Assembly (NCBI GenBank): GCA_037447655.1
Contig: JBBHKE010000308.1
Span: 80,812 to 144,811 of the forward strand
Source: Zygnema cylindricum
Taxonomy: Eukaryota > Streptophyta > Zygnematophyceae > Zygnematales > Zygnemataceae
Direction: 5' to 3'
DNA length: 64,000 bases
Shown here: piece after piece, positions 24,201-36,904 of the stretch
Layout of the letters: each line of letters starts with the position of its first letter
Numbering within the stretch: position 1 is the stretch's first letter
Translations under genes and position numbers: made by a program
Notes under the pieces: generated by a model
The model's database searches: none
What the model was told of the DNA's origin: nothing
Seen by the model: the letters and a program-made list of their open reading frames with translations, nothing else

Positions 24201-27200
24201 CCCTTAGGCCTTTTTTTCCCCCTTGACCCTGGGCCTGGTGCGACAATTGGAGGCATGGCTGCCACAAGGTGCTCTGGTTCATTAGCAGTTCGCTATGGCA
24301 CTATGCGAGATAATGTAATTTCTCTTGAGGTGAGGTTTTCTGCCACATATTCTTGTTATTATGTGAAAATTACCGAAGTCCTCTTATAGGAGGCTCTTAC
24401 TTATTTTATCCTTGAATTATAGTGACGAAGCCTCTTTTCAATAGCCATTTTGGATGGAGCTCTGTTTGCTAGACTAGCCATGCTCCTGTAGGTTGTCAGT
24501 CAGGCTTCTTTATTAAGTTATGCATTGTGACAGCTAGAGCATTTATTTTCGGCATGCAATCCCTTTTCGATGACTCGGTCCAACTTGCAAAAGCAAAACC
24601 AAAATTTGCCTCCAAAACCAAAATCTTGCCCGAACTTCAGGGAGAGGGAGAGGAAGCCTTCAATGCTTTTCATTGTACAGCAGGCATGTAGGCGGTGCAT
24701 TACAGGTTGTACTGGCCAATGGGGATGTGGTGCGTACCGCTTCCCGAGCTCGAAAAAGTGCGGCTGGGTACGATCTGACGAGGCTGATGGTAGGGAGTGA
24801 AGGTACTCTTGGTGTCATCACCGAGGTCACCATACGCTTGCAAAAGATCCCCGAAGCATCAGCTGTTGCCATGTGTCACTTTCCGACAGTGAAGGATGCG
24901 GCAGAAGTTGCGATCGCCTGCATGCATTCCGGCATCCAGGTGCGATTCGACAAACGTTTGTGATTACTTTTTCTGTGCAAAGACGAGCAACGCCATGGAC
25001 TTGTGCTTGTTTATTTCTCCTTTGCAAAGATGAGAAACAAGACATGGACTTGCGCTTTCTCTATTTTATACTTTCCTGATCGACTGCCGCCATGTCAGGC
25101 ACCAGGTATCTCGTGTGGAGCTTCTTGATGAAGTCCAAATGAAAGCCATCAATATTGCCAACGGTTATGAGTATCCCGAACAACCGACGTTAATGTTTGA
25201 GCTCATAGGCACGGCAGCATATGTGAAGGAACAGGTGCAGCGAGTTCAACAAATAAGCACCGCACATAAAGGAGGGGAGTTTAAGTATGCAGAGACGGAG
25301 AAGGAGAAGAAAGAATTGTGGCGGGCAAGGAAGGAGGCGCTTTGGGCTGGGGCCACTTTAAAGCCAGGGACTGAAGCACTGATTACGGTGAGGTTGCTTT
25401 GCCTGTTATTTTTTGTGTCTTGACTTGAGTAGTATAACAAAGATGGTATTGGGATTGTGAACGAAATGATTTTGGTATTTAGCAGTACGTCGCCCGTCAT
25501 TATTCGATTTAGTGAATTATTAACGCTAACAACTATATTAGAATCAGCTACTCTAAATATGTTTTGCCACATGGCTCATTATGAGTCACTTATCTAAATG
25601 AGTCGTCAACACAAAGTTATGATTCTGGGTCAAGAAAACACTCACCCGATCGGGGTGATTAAGTCATTAGTGATGGGCAGTGTAGTTTATTTGCAAACAT
25701 TATGGGGTTATGGGATACTCCATTCATTTTTAGGAGACCAGATGGTTGGGGGCGAAGGCATGAGGCTATGTCCACTGTCCAGGAAGACAAGAGTTACATC
25801 TCTGCATATGGAAAAGTCGTTATTAGGAAACTGTCTTGTCGATTTTGTGAAACCAGTATCGGTGGTCAGACTAAGTCTGTGAAATTGTGATTATGCTAGT
25901 GATTGCATGTAGGGGATGGCTGAGAGGGGAGAGGGAGGAAGAGAAGGGCTTTAAGAAGAGAAGGGAGGAGAAAGACAAAGGGGGAAGGGGAAGTGGCAGA
26001 GGAGGAGAGAAAGAGGGAGGGGGAGAGGGACCGGAAGAGGGAGAAGGAGAGGGGAAAGAGAAAATAAGCAGGAGTAGGGAAGGGGCATAGGGAAAGCAAG
26101 AAAGGGAGAAGTAGAGAAGAGTAAGGAGGCTGGAAGAGGAAAGTGACGTGGAAAGGGCGAAGTGGAGTAGAGGGGGAGAGGGGGATGAACGGGGAGAAAG
26201 AGAAAGATTGACAACAGGAGACAGAGACATGGAGAGGATATGTGGGGGTTAAGACGGACAGAAAATGAGGAGAGAGGAAAGGAAAGGGGAGGAGAGGTGG
26301 AAGTTTGACATGTCGTAATGTGTATATTTATCAAGAATCTTAGCAGCAGATTTTCACGGCCAGGCAATTTTGTGCAACAATATTTTGGTTCATAATCTTT
26401 CTTCTCGATGGAAACCTAGCAGATATAAAAATTATTGATAAAAACACACTTCAAAAAACTTCTGGTAAAGCGACTTTACTTTATTACACTTCTGATAAAG
26501 CAACTTCAGCTTAAAAACTACTGATTAACCGAATTCAGTTTGCGACTCCAATTGCGAAAGCTACCGCTAAATTAACTTTCTGGGTAACAGGATGTATGTG
26601 TACCTCTCTCACGTCTTGCCGAGTGTATCGCGGCGACAAAAGAGGAACTTGATAAATCATGGCTTCCTTGTCCTGTAGTGGCCCATGCGGGCGACGGCAA
26701 CTTCCACGTCTGTATTTTTGTGGACATGGAGAAACCGGAAGATCTCGAAGAGGCCCAGAGACTTGCGAGCAATATGACACACCGAGCTTTGGCGATGAAT
26801 GGTAGGTGGCCCATATCATGGATGGGCTAATAACATTGTCAATCCTAGGGCTTTTTAGGGGCGAAGGAGTGGAGGAGGACTTGAAGTGTTTGAGGGGGAG
26901 TAGATGAATGGTATCCATCAGTGGATGGGAGAGAATGGTGGGTGTGCCGTGGATGGGATGGTAGCATTGTCAATTTTGGGATGTGGAGGGGAGAGGCGGA
27001 AGGGAAGTGATGAGAGGGAGTTGTTGAATGGTATGAATGGTCGGTGTCTTGGTCATGAGATAATATTGCCAATCCTCAGACATGGAGGGATGGAGGAACG
27101 GGAAGGGTTAAGGGGAAGTGTTGAGGGGGAATAGTTGAATAGCATACATTGTCTTGTGTCATGGGATAACATCGCCAATCCTGGGGTGTGGAGGGAAGGA

Positions 27201-27949
27201 AAAAGGGGAAGTTTCGAGAGGAAGTGGTGAGGGAGAGTCCTTTGGTATCTGGAAGAGGATGGGAAGAATAATCGGCTGTGGCAGTTTTAAGTGCAAACTA
27301 GTTTGTTGGATCCTAAAGATCTTGCCTATGTTTTCTAGTCTTCGAGTATCCATTCTGTTTTTTTCATATTAGTGCTTTTGTTTCGATTAAGACAGAAGAA
27401 ACTATTTGAGTATTGTCAGCTATTTTTTGTCCGGGATGGGTTTACAATTACTAGTGTGTTTCTATTTCTGTCTGCGGTCACCTTTGAACCTAGGGATGTT
27501 AAGATTTTACTGGTCGACTCACTCTCTTATTTAATTGACCGGAGAGCAAATCATCACCATTCTCCATCTCCTTTTCTTTCTTTTCGATTTTCGGTCTCCT
27601 TTATTTTTTCTTCTATTTTCGGTTGCCTCTTTTTTTTCTTCTATTCTTGGTCTCCTCTTTTTTTTTTCTGCTAGAGAAATGTTTGGATGTTGAATTTGCG
27701 CAAGTTTCTTACATGGTAATGAGCTGTATTTGACATAAAGGTTTCAAAATTCTCTCTCATTAGGTGATTTTCTTTTGTGATTCAGGGACATGTACCGGAG
27801 AACACGGTGTTGGTTTGGGCAAAACTCAGTACTTGGAGAAGGAGCTTGGGAGGAATGCTGTCACCCTCATGGCAAATATTAAAAAGACGCTCGATCCGGA
27901 CGGGATTCTCAATCCTGGGAAAGTGATACCCCGACATTTTTGCGAGTGA
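21266..27949 (+). CDS. D-LDH: D-lactate dehydrogenase (cytochrome), FAD-linked, mitochondrial; complete
   Basis: Oxidises D-lactate to pyruvate and passes electrons to cytochrome c; in plants it clears D-lactate from methylglyoxal detoxification. Seven exons (21266-21723, 22392-22533, 24117-24329, 24706-24939, 25106-25387, 26591-26801, 27786-27949) total 1704 nt in phase, giving 567 aa, the length I recall for the Arabidopsis enzyme. The start is the first ATG of the frame, followed by an Arg-rich presequence and a hydrophobic segment near residues 54-75 ([14 protein letters not shown]). FAD-binding blocks are [39 protein letters not shown] and [12 protein letters not shown]. The C-terminal oxidase domain has [19 protein letters not shown] and [11 protein letters not shown]. 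All conserved residues expected appear intact. A poly(A) signal follows at 28,026. Introns carry low-complexity DNA and a minisatellite. Confidence 0.96.
23785..23935. repeat. ATCGGT-type hAT MITE remnant in a D-LDH intron
   Basis: TTATCGCGATATC and GGTTATCAGC motifs end in TCGATATACAACGCTA, a diverged match to the terminal repeat of 51,697-52,579. It lies in the intron ending at 24,116. Confidence 0.35.
25895..26310. repeat. Purine-rich low-complexity tract in a D-LDH intron
   Basis: About 400 bp of GGGAGA/GAGAGG-like sequence on the plus strand. The long proline/serine/leucine ORFs on the opposite strand are by-products of this composition. Confidence 0.7.
26815..27240. repeat. Minisatellite of about 105-bp units in a D-LDH intron
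   Basis: About four imperfect units, each with a run such as GCCAATCCT, a GGATGTGGAGGG block and AGTTGAATGGTAT, lie directly after the donor at 26,802. They are noncoding. Confidence 0.55.
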
Positions 27950-28025
27950 CTCGTATCAATCGATTGGTCTGTTTTCTGAGTTTTTGTCATTTCTTTTGTA
28001 AATGTTTGTTTGATAGAACGTACTA

Positions 28026-28031
28026 AATAAA
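28026..28031 (+). terminator. Candidate poly(A) signal of D-LDH
   Basis: AATAAA lies 77 bp after the stop codon and is followed by TG-rich sequence, as expected for a plant 3' end. Confidence 0.5.
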
Positions 28032-29532
28032 TGTATGTATTTTATATGGAACTCTAAGCCACGATTGGTCGACTTACACGTGAAGTTGTATGCAAAGGTT
28101 GAGTTTGTTATCGATAATAAAAAAAGGGAATGCTGGACTAAATCTTGTTTCCGCCCACTTATTTCTTTTTCCAGAGACTGTTTTTGGTGCTCTGTGTCAC
28201 AATTGGTTTTGTGATATTGTCACTTTTGTTGAAAATTTACCCTCCTTGTGTTGAAGACATTTCTTCTTGCATTGGACGAAACTAAAACTGTAAATATGTT
28301 CCTAGGATAAGTTGTTTTGGTACTCTGTCGCTTTACGGCCAACATGCATAGTTTTTTCACATACTTCTTATCACTCTTTTCTCTCGCTCTCTCTCTTTTG
28401 TCTTTTCCATGGGCTTCTCTATTTTTTTTGTTTGTCAAGTAGTTCATACAGTTCCTTCACGTGCTTCCATCACCATCTCCATTTTCGTACATCCTTTCAG
28501 GGATCCTCTTCTTTAGGGTTCATGCTCTATCTTTTTAAAAAATATATATTTTCTCCGTACTAAAAGTTATTTTGAGTAAATTGTTGCACGAGTGGTCACA
28601 TTTTATACTGCGAATGTTGTACAACTGCAAAGTGTTCAACTTTTCCGAGTAACATAAAAGCCCACGACAGTTTTGTAACTGGTTTATGTCTAAATAAGGC
28701 TTAATAACACAAGTTAAATTCTGTACATTATTCAGAAATTTTAATTTCTGCTGTGAAATTTTAACCTAACTATGTATAACACTAATCCTGATTGTCTGTG
28801 AAACAAAACGATGAGTTGCATGGATACTCTTGCCAGGTGTTTTCCGAATATGGAGATCTTGTAATGAACTCAGTGACAGCGTATATAATGTTACAGTTGC
28901 GACAATCGTATATCTATAAATATCCTATATTAAAAAACTGTAGAGGAAGTCTCAATTGTTTCCTATCTCCAGAATAGTACCCTGGTAGCCTTTGCTATAA
29001 AAGTATTCTTCGGCGTTTTTGTTTAAGTGAAAAAACTGCCCAGAAAGTCCACATCTTGTAACCAACAGTCATTGCATAAGTTTTCAACAATGGTGATCTA
29101 CAACAATGTTAGAAACCGAACGACATAAAGTCTCAATTTTGTGAAGCTCATGAGTGACGCGACAACTGTCACGCTTACAAAACGGTATTGGTAAATCCCC
29201 AGCGGTCGTTGAACCAATACCTGTTACCTCGTCTTATTTATGTAACTATAGTGATGAACCCGTAGTAATGAATAGTTTCTCATTATTTCAATTCAACTCT
29301 CAATAGGCTGGAATCATGAACATTGGATTTTCGAACAATCTGAACAATCTGACGGTTTTACCCTCATGCTAAGATCCTCAATTCTTACAAGCAGCAACAT
29401 TTTCAAAGCCATACGATTGCGGTATCAATTAGAGTAGTTGACATTTATCACACAAAAAATAAATAAGTTGTTTGGTACCCAAAATTCCTCAAGGGGTATT
29501 CACCTTTATCCAAAATGACTTGCTCAACGTAC
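28032..29532. other. Intergenic DNA with nothing recognised
   Basis: Short frames and a CT-rich run near 28,380. No supported gene or clear transposon end. Confidence 0.35.
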
Positions 29533-30914
29533 CTTGCAGCTTGTGTTTTTTTCATTTTGTGAACTTTTGCCTGTAATATTTGTTGGACATGTCTCTGAAT
29601 AAATGTTTTAAGCTCTTTGTGATGAGTACTGTGGCATTGCAGATTGCAAAATTTGTTCAGAGACTAAAAAGTGGATTTTCCTGGTAAAGGCTTTAGTGCA
29701 ATTCCCTGAATGAATACTTTCACAATGGCTAATCATAATAAATTCGCACGTACATCATTGACAGCATCAATATTTTTTTTTCTTGGTTAACTAAGTTACT
29801 CTTGTATATGAATATATGAATGAATTGGAGGACTTTTATCTTAGATGCATCGGGAGTCGTAGTGGTAATAGCAAAGACGATCTTTGATGGCTATAAAACA
29901 GACAATGCAGTTTACAAACAATAAAACTTTTGGAAGCAAATTTTTCAACCACCTCTTCACTATCAAGATGGGGGACTCGGGTGGGTGCTTCCAATGATCC
30001 TTCAACTATCAAGAGATCTGGTTTTGAAGATTTGCTGTGTACACACTCTTGTTGTTGCTGTTGCTTGGGGCCTATTTTTCTTTTCAATATCCTTTGCTGT
30101 TAGTTTTGTTGTCAACTTTCCTTCTTACTCTCATGGACACAAACTGATTCAGACTGACTATTTTCCTACAGACAGAAGAAGCTTGACTCCTACATAAAAA
30201 GCAAGATCTCGCATGTGATTCATTAACATTTGCTCAATTATATAACGGTGCAATGGTGAAGCAACGCCAATGCTCTCGGTCAACGAACTTGGTACACAGA
30301 AAAGATGTAAATGATTTTGATACCTGCTGGCTGCTGCAACTGAGCTCCCAGACGACGTAGAGCCAATTGCCACTCAACATATTCTCAAAACCTCATTGAG
30401 TGTTACCTTGTGACATAGAAGTGTTCTTCCATCAGCTGCACTGATACATCGCTGCGTTTCAAAACCTTCCAGAGACACCACCAAGCATTTGTAACGGGAG
30501 AACTCCAAACCAGCCTAGTGAAAGGTAGATTTGAACAATTTCTTCGATTTCAGATGCAGTTTCAGCTCCAATTAATCTTTTCCTCATGTCTTCAGCTTGC
30601 CTTCTTTCAATTGAACAATCAGCATTCTTTACGTATACATTCTTTACATATACTGATCAAATGTAACCCTCTACACCTTCATTCCTTCAATGTAGCTACA
30701 AAAATTATTCGTCCGATTTTAGCCACAAACATTTTGTCAAACATACTACAAGAACCATACCAATTAGAACGTTAAGATCTCGGAGGGATTCGGAGCTTCT
30801 CTCCTCTACAAGTACAGAGCTGTTCAACAGTTAGCTCTTTCTTGTGGTTCAGTTTCTGAGGTTAACATCACCATTACCTTGTCCAGTTTCTCGTCAAATT
30901 TTGTAACCAATTTC
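29533..30914 (-). other. Possible unrecognised multi-exon gene (weak)
   Basis: Several minus-strand segments look like exons. The best is 30,407-30,514: 36 in-frame codons reading AGLEFSRYKCLVV and then DGRTLLCHK, bounded by a CTAG acceptor with a pyrimidine tract and an AAG/GTAACA donor. Others are 29,533-29,570 (AKVHKMKKTQAA, GTACGT donor), a stretch from about 29,938 to 30,080 (KPDLLIVEGSLEAPTRVP) and 30,878-30,914 (KLVTKFDEKLDK, GTAATG donor). I could not connect them in phase and recognise no family. Some may be chance ORFs or a decayed gene. Confidence 0.3.
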
Positions 30915-32203
30915 CTGGTATGTTTCCTACTAAAAATCACAAGACTAAAAAATCAGAAAACATTCACTGCCAACAATTTACCATTAGAAATTATACACGG
31001 TTTCTCCTAGTCTGCACTTCCTGCGGGGAACAAAACTCCACTAATGTGAAAAATACAACCAAATTAATGTCAAATGCTTTTCACATATATTTAATAATCT
31101 AAGGCAACGGAACGCTTAGAAGACAAGTACACACAAAGACGGCCGTCTGTCTCTACTAATATTATGCCAAGCACTTCAAAAGGATACTAGTTTTTTTCCT
31201 TTCGCTGGAAACAATAAAGACAAATAAACCTTTACTTGGATAAACGTACATTTAAATTAGTGGACTCCCATCAGCTCTTAGTCACTACTTCGTGACCAAA
31301 ATCAAAAGATTCATTCCGCTTTAGATCGATACCTACCCATTAAGATGCATTAATAATAAGAAACTAAGCCAAAGAAAGATATCGAGAATCGAGGAAACTA
31401 AAGGAATATACATTGACACCTCCCTTAATAAAAAAAAACAGTATATTTCAGTGACATTCGGATTTTGAAACAAGAAAATGAAAACTGTGGACAAGTAGCC
31501 CGTCCATGTTCTCCATGGGACAATCCTAATATGCTAGAGAAACAGCGAATTGCCAGACAACAGCGAGGGACATCCATGACTAAGCACAACAAATTAAGAC
31601 ATTAACCTGACATGTAAAAGACGACCTGGGAATAAATCAGAGCCCTACGGACTACCAAAAATAACTGATAAAAACAAGAACAAAAACGAGGTACGATTCA
31701 AAACAGCCACGACCTTCGAAATCAAACAGGTTTACAACCAGTCGAAAAATGTAATCAGACACAATACCTTCAAATGGCAAATGTGAAAAAAAAACCTTCC
31801 TCGCTTTAAGTCTTTTTAATTCAACCATAATGACCACATCAACCCACCATCTTTTTGTGTCCATACCCACTCCCCTCTCCCCCCCCATATACCTCCCAAT
31901 ATGCAACACAGGGTTACCAATTTTGCAACACGATGCAATTTTCTTTCTTGAAATGATTAGACCTCATCACCGAAAAGTCAGAAAAAAAAAGCAGCTTATT
32001 AGAAAACGAAAATCTTTCAGTCCTAAAAAGGTGACGACATGACATTCTTCATCCAAGGTGTCATGTACTCCATGAGTAAACCTTAAAAAACCCTAAAACA
32101 AAAGTTGATAGCCCACATCCCAAAACCATCGAGTCTTGGGAAGTACTTTGGCCAGATATTAACAATCAGAGCTCTATCAATTTCAGCTAACCATCAGTAA
32201 TTA
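30915..32203. other. Intergenic DNA with nothing recognised
   Basis: AT-rich sequence with scattered short frames. No supported gene. Confidence 0.3.
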
Positions 32204-32327
32204 CACATATGAGATTACTGTGGTTACTGGCCAGTAATCATAACAATCATACAGAAAAGTGTTCAATTCGAACACTTTCCTGTACAGTTACTGCAATTAC
32301 TGGTCAGGAACGGCAGTAATCACATAC
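32204..32327. repeat. Fold-back MITE, second copy
   Basis: GATTACTGTGGTTACTGGCC near the left and GGTCAGGAACGGCAGTAATC near the right form an imperfect inverted repeat. It shares words with the element at 5918-6043. Confidence 0.5.
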
Positions 32328-32785
32328 AAGTAAATGACCATTTACATATTACCTATTACTGTAACAAATGAGCATCAATGCAAAACAGACCACCGAGACA
32401 AATCCCCGACATCCTGCATAGAACAGTCTGCCTGCAGTTGGACACTCCTCACGGGGCGTACCATACTTATTTAACCAAAGTCCTGCTAGTAGGTCAGCCT
32501 TCGACATTCTCAGAATTCACACAACGTTCCCAACAAATGTAACTCTCTACAATTAAACCACTATTACTTGAGTTTGCATAGAACATGTACACAACCTTGG
32601 AAGGGAAGTGAGAAAGCACGCATGCGAAAAGTGAAAGAAAGATCAACAAACACAGAACTCGTACTACCTGACAAGAATTGGGTATGACAAAGGACTAGTT
32701 CCGGGCTAGCTCTTGCCACTGATACAACAAAAGAGGGATGACCTATTGCACTGGAAGGTACAGGATTTGAGCAAGGCTTCACAGT

Positions 32786-32791
32786 TTTATT
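32786..32791 (-). terminator. Candidate poly(A) signal of the RanBP2-type gene
   Basis: TTTATT on the plus strand reads AATAAA on the minus strand, about 760 bp beyond the stop codon at 33,551. It is a plausible but distant 3' end. No gene is seen between. Confidence 0.25.
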
Positions 32792-33275
32792 AAATGACCA
32801 GCATATCCAGGACTTATGGACATACTGATAACTTTTTCCCCAGCAACCGTGTGACATAAACCAAACAACATTCACGAGATCTCAACCGGACAGCTATCGG
32901 TCTCTTCCGCGTCAGACATTTAAGGGCACAGACTACAGACATCGGGACAGCAAAAAATCAACCTTTGGCCATAACCTGATGACTAACAACTACTGCTCTT
33001 ATCTCAGGCCGCGATTCTAGAACACCTACGCCATCCTGACTTCCTACTTTGACTGGGTAAACTTGCTGCCACTGGACCCCAGATATCTAAAAACTGCCAC
33101 TATAACCTAAATGACCTGGCCATACGGAAAGTACTTTGGCCACACTATCTGCAGCTGCCCACCTGGACAAAGGTTCGCTCCTGACAGAACAGTGACAGAT
33201 CGTTCCAGCTTCTCCTCAACACCGCTTCAACATCCCAAAGGACAAAACTCCAGATCCTTGTGAAGGATCTAAGAT

Positions 33276-33304
33276 GACGAGACGACGACGACGACGACGA
33301 CGAC
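33276..33304. repeat. (ACG)n microsatellite
   Basis: About nine consecutive GAC/ACG triplets in the region downstream of the RanBP2-type gene. The poly-Ser frame on the minus strand is a by-product. Confidence 0.8.
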
Positions 33305-33550
33305 CGGACTTGGCCCGGACCTCCACAACGGACAACAAATCCTCTCACTGAAACAACCCAGGCAGTTAACAATCAATATTGCAGCTAAAACAGACACACA
33401 CCGCTCGAACACCTGACCGAACTATCACCTGGACAAAAAGCCAGTTCCCAACACAGACCGGAATGTAACATGTTCTTGTCGAAGACCAACACTGTCGAAT
33501 GACAGCAAAAGAACAAAGGTAAGATCCAATGATGTAGACATCGGGACAAG

Positions 33551-36362
33551 TTAAAATCTGACCTGGACGGCTGGAGCAGTTCCCGGTGCCATAGTGTCAG
33601 TAGGCTTCTCCACACCACAGTTGCGACGGTTACAGTGAGTTCGAAATGGGTAGTTTACATTCCCGCAGGCCTTGCAAGTCCAGCTGCCATCCGGTGGAGC
33701 AGGCTCTGGTGTGCATGACATAATGATTCAAACTTCTTTGGTCAGTAAAAAAGCGGTGCCAGAGTTCATTGCGCTCCAGTCTGATGAGCACCGAGTGAAA
33801 CCACCTAGAACAACAAAAAAAGATGATACTTGAAAACCTACAATACTTTGTCAGAAAGAGTAAAAGAGGAGCTTACGAGGAGGAGGGGGCCTAGCAGGAC
33901 CGCCGTTGCCACTGAAGCGGGGATTCTGCGTCACAGGGTATTCACAAAAAAGGTGAGAATTTGTTTTACATTCTCTGGTCACTAAAACAAAAACACACTT
34001 CATTACTTTTCGACTAGATGGCCAGACAAGAGAGATAAAATGGTAAAATCATGTCTGCATTTCTCACACCACATTAACACTATACTCAGAAGAAGGCTGC
34101 AAAACTTGATCAAGAGTTCAATTAGAACATATTGGTCCTGCAAAATACTTCGACCCTATGACTTGAAGGGTTGGCAACAGAAACAAAAAATAATGCAAGT
34201 TGAAAAAAAAACGTATGCTTCGTACTGGTGGGCCTCCTTGATATATCGGAGCTGATTCAACTGGCTTCGGTTCACTGCACTTGCGCATATTGCAAACAGA
34301 TCGAAACGCGAAGTTTGTATTCCCACATTTGGGACACGTCCAATCACCATCAGCGCCACTCTCGGGCCCTGCAATGACAATAGCAAAAAGAAGACGACCC
34401 AGGTTGCCTGAAGGGGCTTAGACTACTTTGGATGACCCTTTGCTATAGGCTGTACATAAAACCTTGTCGAGATAACCAACACACAACGATGCCCAATTTA
34501 CAAGTCAGACAAAGAAAAAGCTTTCTGAAAACATCTTACCTCCCCTGCGTTTCCGCATCGCATCTTGAGGGGCATTGTAAGACATCGGTCCTCGGCCCAG
34601 AGGAGGTCCATCCATAACCTGCTCACAAACAAAAGTGAGGGAACTGAGAATTTTCAAATGCACGGTTTTGGTGTTGAGATTTAGGCATAAAACTATAGCC
34701 AGATGGTGGCAAGAAGATGCTGACATCAAACCACTTACCGGTGGGCCGCGAGACATCCCATAAGAATCGATTGGAGGTGCACCGTATCCAGGACCTGAAA
34801 AAAGACTTGCAACTGAATACGCGTCAGTTTCCAAAAATCATCAAAAAATAAAGCTTGTTAAGCTTTCTTAAAACTCCAAACATGCCTAACAAGATCCAAG
34901 TCAAATAGGATCACAGTAAAGCCACAGTGTGATCAATTAAGACCTGTGCAAATGGTGAGGATTCACCTTGCATGCCATTCATAACAGGCAAATAGGTTCC
35001 TTGGGGAGCATAGGAGGCCACCACACTGTGGGATGTCACACTATAAGGGGCCACCGAGGGATTGGACATCATGGGAGAATTATAGCTCCCAGTCTGGGCA
35101 TAGCTGGGCATGGGCGGCGGGGCTCCAGGACCACCGACATATTGTGGAACAGGCGGTTGTTCATAGATAGGAGGAGGGTTGTAAGGTTGCATCGACGTCA
35201 CCTGCATCGAAACAAAGAGCTTCAACTTTAAACTTAGCTTCAAAATTCGAAGTAGAAATTGGAAACCATTTCACTGTAAGTAGCTGATCAAACATTCAAA
35301 AATGCAAAATAAGAGAACATATTCAGGTAACACAGAACCTAACAGGATTTAACAAGCAAAATTAGTATTAATTATCCTAATTTCGGGCACGTGGCCTTGT
35401 TAAGGCCGCTCTCTTAAATCGGGTTGTGGACACTAAATGATTATCAGCCCAAAAAAATGGTGACCGATGAGTAATGTTGTTAAAACTAATAAAAGTTGAA
35501 GTGGAACTTAAAACCATTTCACTGCAAAGTACACTGATCCAGCTCAGCAAGTGCAAAAAAAAAAGAGAAATATTGTAAGCGGCACAAAATCTAAAACGAT
35601 ATATGAAACAACAAACAAAAACAAAAACAGAAACTCAAAAAGCAAGTTAAAAGATTCCAAGACAGCTATAACTTAACAGTGTCAGTGAATAACATACCGG
35701 AGGAGCTGAACCCTCTGATGGTTTTGGAGTGGAACATTTTCGCATATTACAAGTCGTTCGAAATGCAAAATTGACATTTCCACAGTTTGGACATGTCCAA
35801 TCACCTTCAACCTTTGCACCTGCAGCACACGCTTTTCAGTCCACACTAATGTAGAGGGTATTGGTGGTGGTATTGACGCTGTTCAGACACTTAAAGAGCT
35901 ACAAAGGCAAGTGGAGGTTCTGGGGTTGAAGGTTGGGTCGAGGGAGAAGGGAAGAGAGAGAGAGGGAGAGATGGGAGACGGGAGACGGAGAACATATTAC
36001 AAGATTTACTTCAGTCGAAAAAGATTCAGCCTTACCGACAGAGATACCTACCTCATTAGCCTTGGATAGAAAAAAAAACAAAAAGAAGTCAAATACCTTA
36101 CACAAATACAGAAAAAGACAGAAGAAAGCAAGACAAAACAAAATCACATCCGCTGTTACCTGTTCGCGGACGCTTCGGACCAGGGGAGTTGTAATCTTGT
36201 AACTGTACCTGCGGAAATAAATAAAAAGCAAATTCACAAAGATTAAGAGAAAAAAACCATGTCCATCAATGATGAGCTGACAAAATCCACCAACTGATTG
36301 CAGAATTTATTTCTTAACAACAGAGGAATATGCTGATTTTTAGAAGAGCGCACCTGATACAT
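33551..36362 (-). CDS. RanBP2-type zinc finger protein with three fingers; complete
   Basis: Nine minus-strand exons (36354-36362, 36160-36208, 35698-35819, 34967-35201, 34739-34794, 34540-34618, 34226-34368, 33877-33925, 33551-33705) total 897 nt in phase, giving 298 aa. The first exon codes only for MYQ. Finger 1 (WTCPNCGNVNFAFRTTCNMRKC) follows a basic PGPKRPRTG segment. A Pro/Gly/Tyr-rich linker (QPYNPPPIYEQPP, YAPQGTYLP) comes next, then finger 2 (DGDWTCPKCGNTNFAFR) and finger 3 (DGSWTCKACGNVNYPFR, CNRRNCG). Each finger has the W.C..C and C.....C zinc ligands and the N.F/Y motif used to contact single-stranded RNA in this family. Order and linker match the plant protein I know as At1g67325. 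Function is probably RNA binding; the target is unknown. The last exon is read through a possible GTCAGA donor to TAA, so a further exon cannot be excluded. Confidence 0.93.
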
Positions 36363-36664
36363 AGCGTGTCAGTTGAGAGGGTTTATAAAGATCGATGCTA
36401 CGATAAGTGCAAAACAGGAGTAGCAAGTAGGAGGATAGTCGCAGCAAGAAGTGCAGCTAAGAGCGGCCAAAAAGTCAAAATGGCCCTGGTTTTGAAAGCC
36501 TTTTAGGGTAACTTACAGAAAACGTCACCTTGATGAGGGTGGAGTTTGTAAATTTCCCGGACGTTGAAAGTACACACAAGTACATTTCGGTACATGACAG
36601 CTGTTTTCCCAAAAACGTATCGGTAAACTCTTACGAATAACGATATGTAACTTTTATTGACAGA
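36363..36664. other. Upstream region of the RanBP2-type gene
   Basis: Holds the presumed promoter and 5' UTR. A palindromic TTTATAAA at about 36,380 lies too close to the ATG to be a convincing TATA box. Nothing else is seen. Confidence 0.3.
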
Positions 36665-36904
36665 CCTTATAGCAGAGGTCGCAAAAGTCAAAAAATTTCA
36701 TACCCGAAACCGACCGTTTTTTTTTTTCAAAATCTGAGTAACCGACGCCCGACCGAGTTTTGTCACGCTCCAAAATTGATAACGGTTAACCGACCGTCGT
36801 TTACGAAAAAAAAAAAACCGAAACTTGATTTTTCGCGCCTAACCGTGCCCGCCCGTAACCGAAAAAGTACAAAATTAATCAATGTACGACGGAATAAGCC
36901 AATA

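Noticed and set aside
25871-26367. Minus-strand Pro/Leu/Ser ORFs in a D-LDH intron
   Set aside because: Low-complexity by-product of a purine tract; no splice sites or conserved motifs.
30515-30640. Minus-strand frame reading RQAEDMRKRLIGAETASEIE as an exon
   Set aside because: It abuts the good acceptor of the next segment in the wrong frame and has no usable donor, so it is probably intronic purine-rich sequence.
33145-33618. Minus-strand ORFs with poly-Ser below the zinc-finger gene
   Set aside because: They come from an ACG microsatellite and a frame other than that of the third finger; no splice link to the gene was found.
36378-36390. TATA box of the RanBP2-type gene
   Set aside because: The TTTATAAA word lies only about 20 bp from the start codon, which would place the transcription start at or after the ATG.
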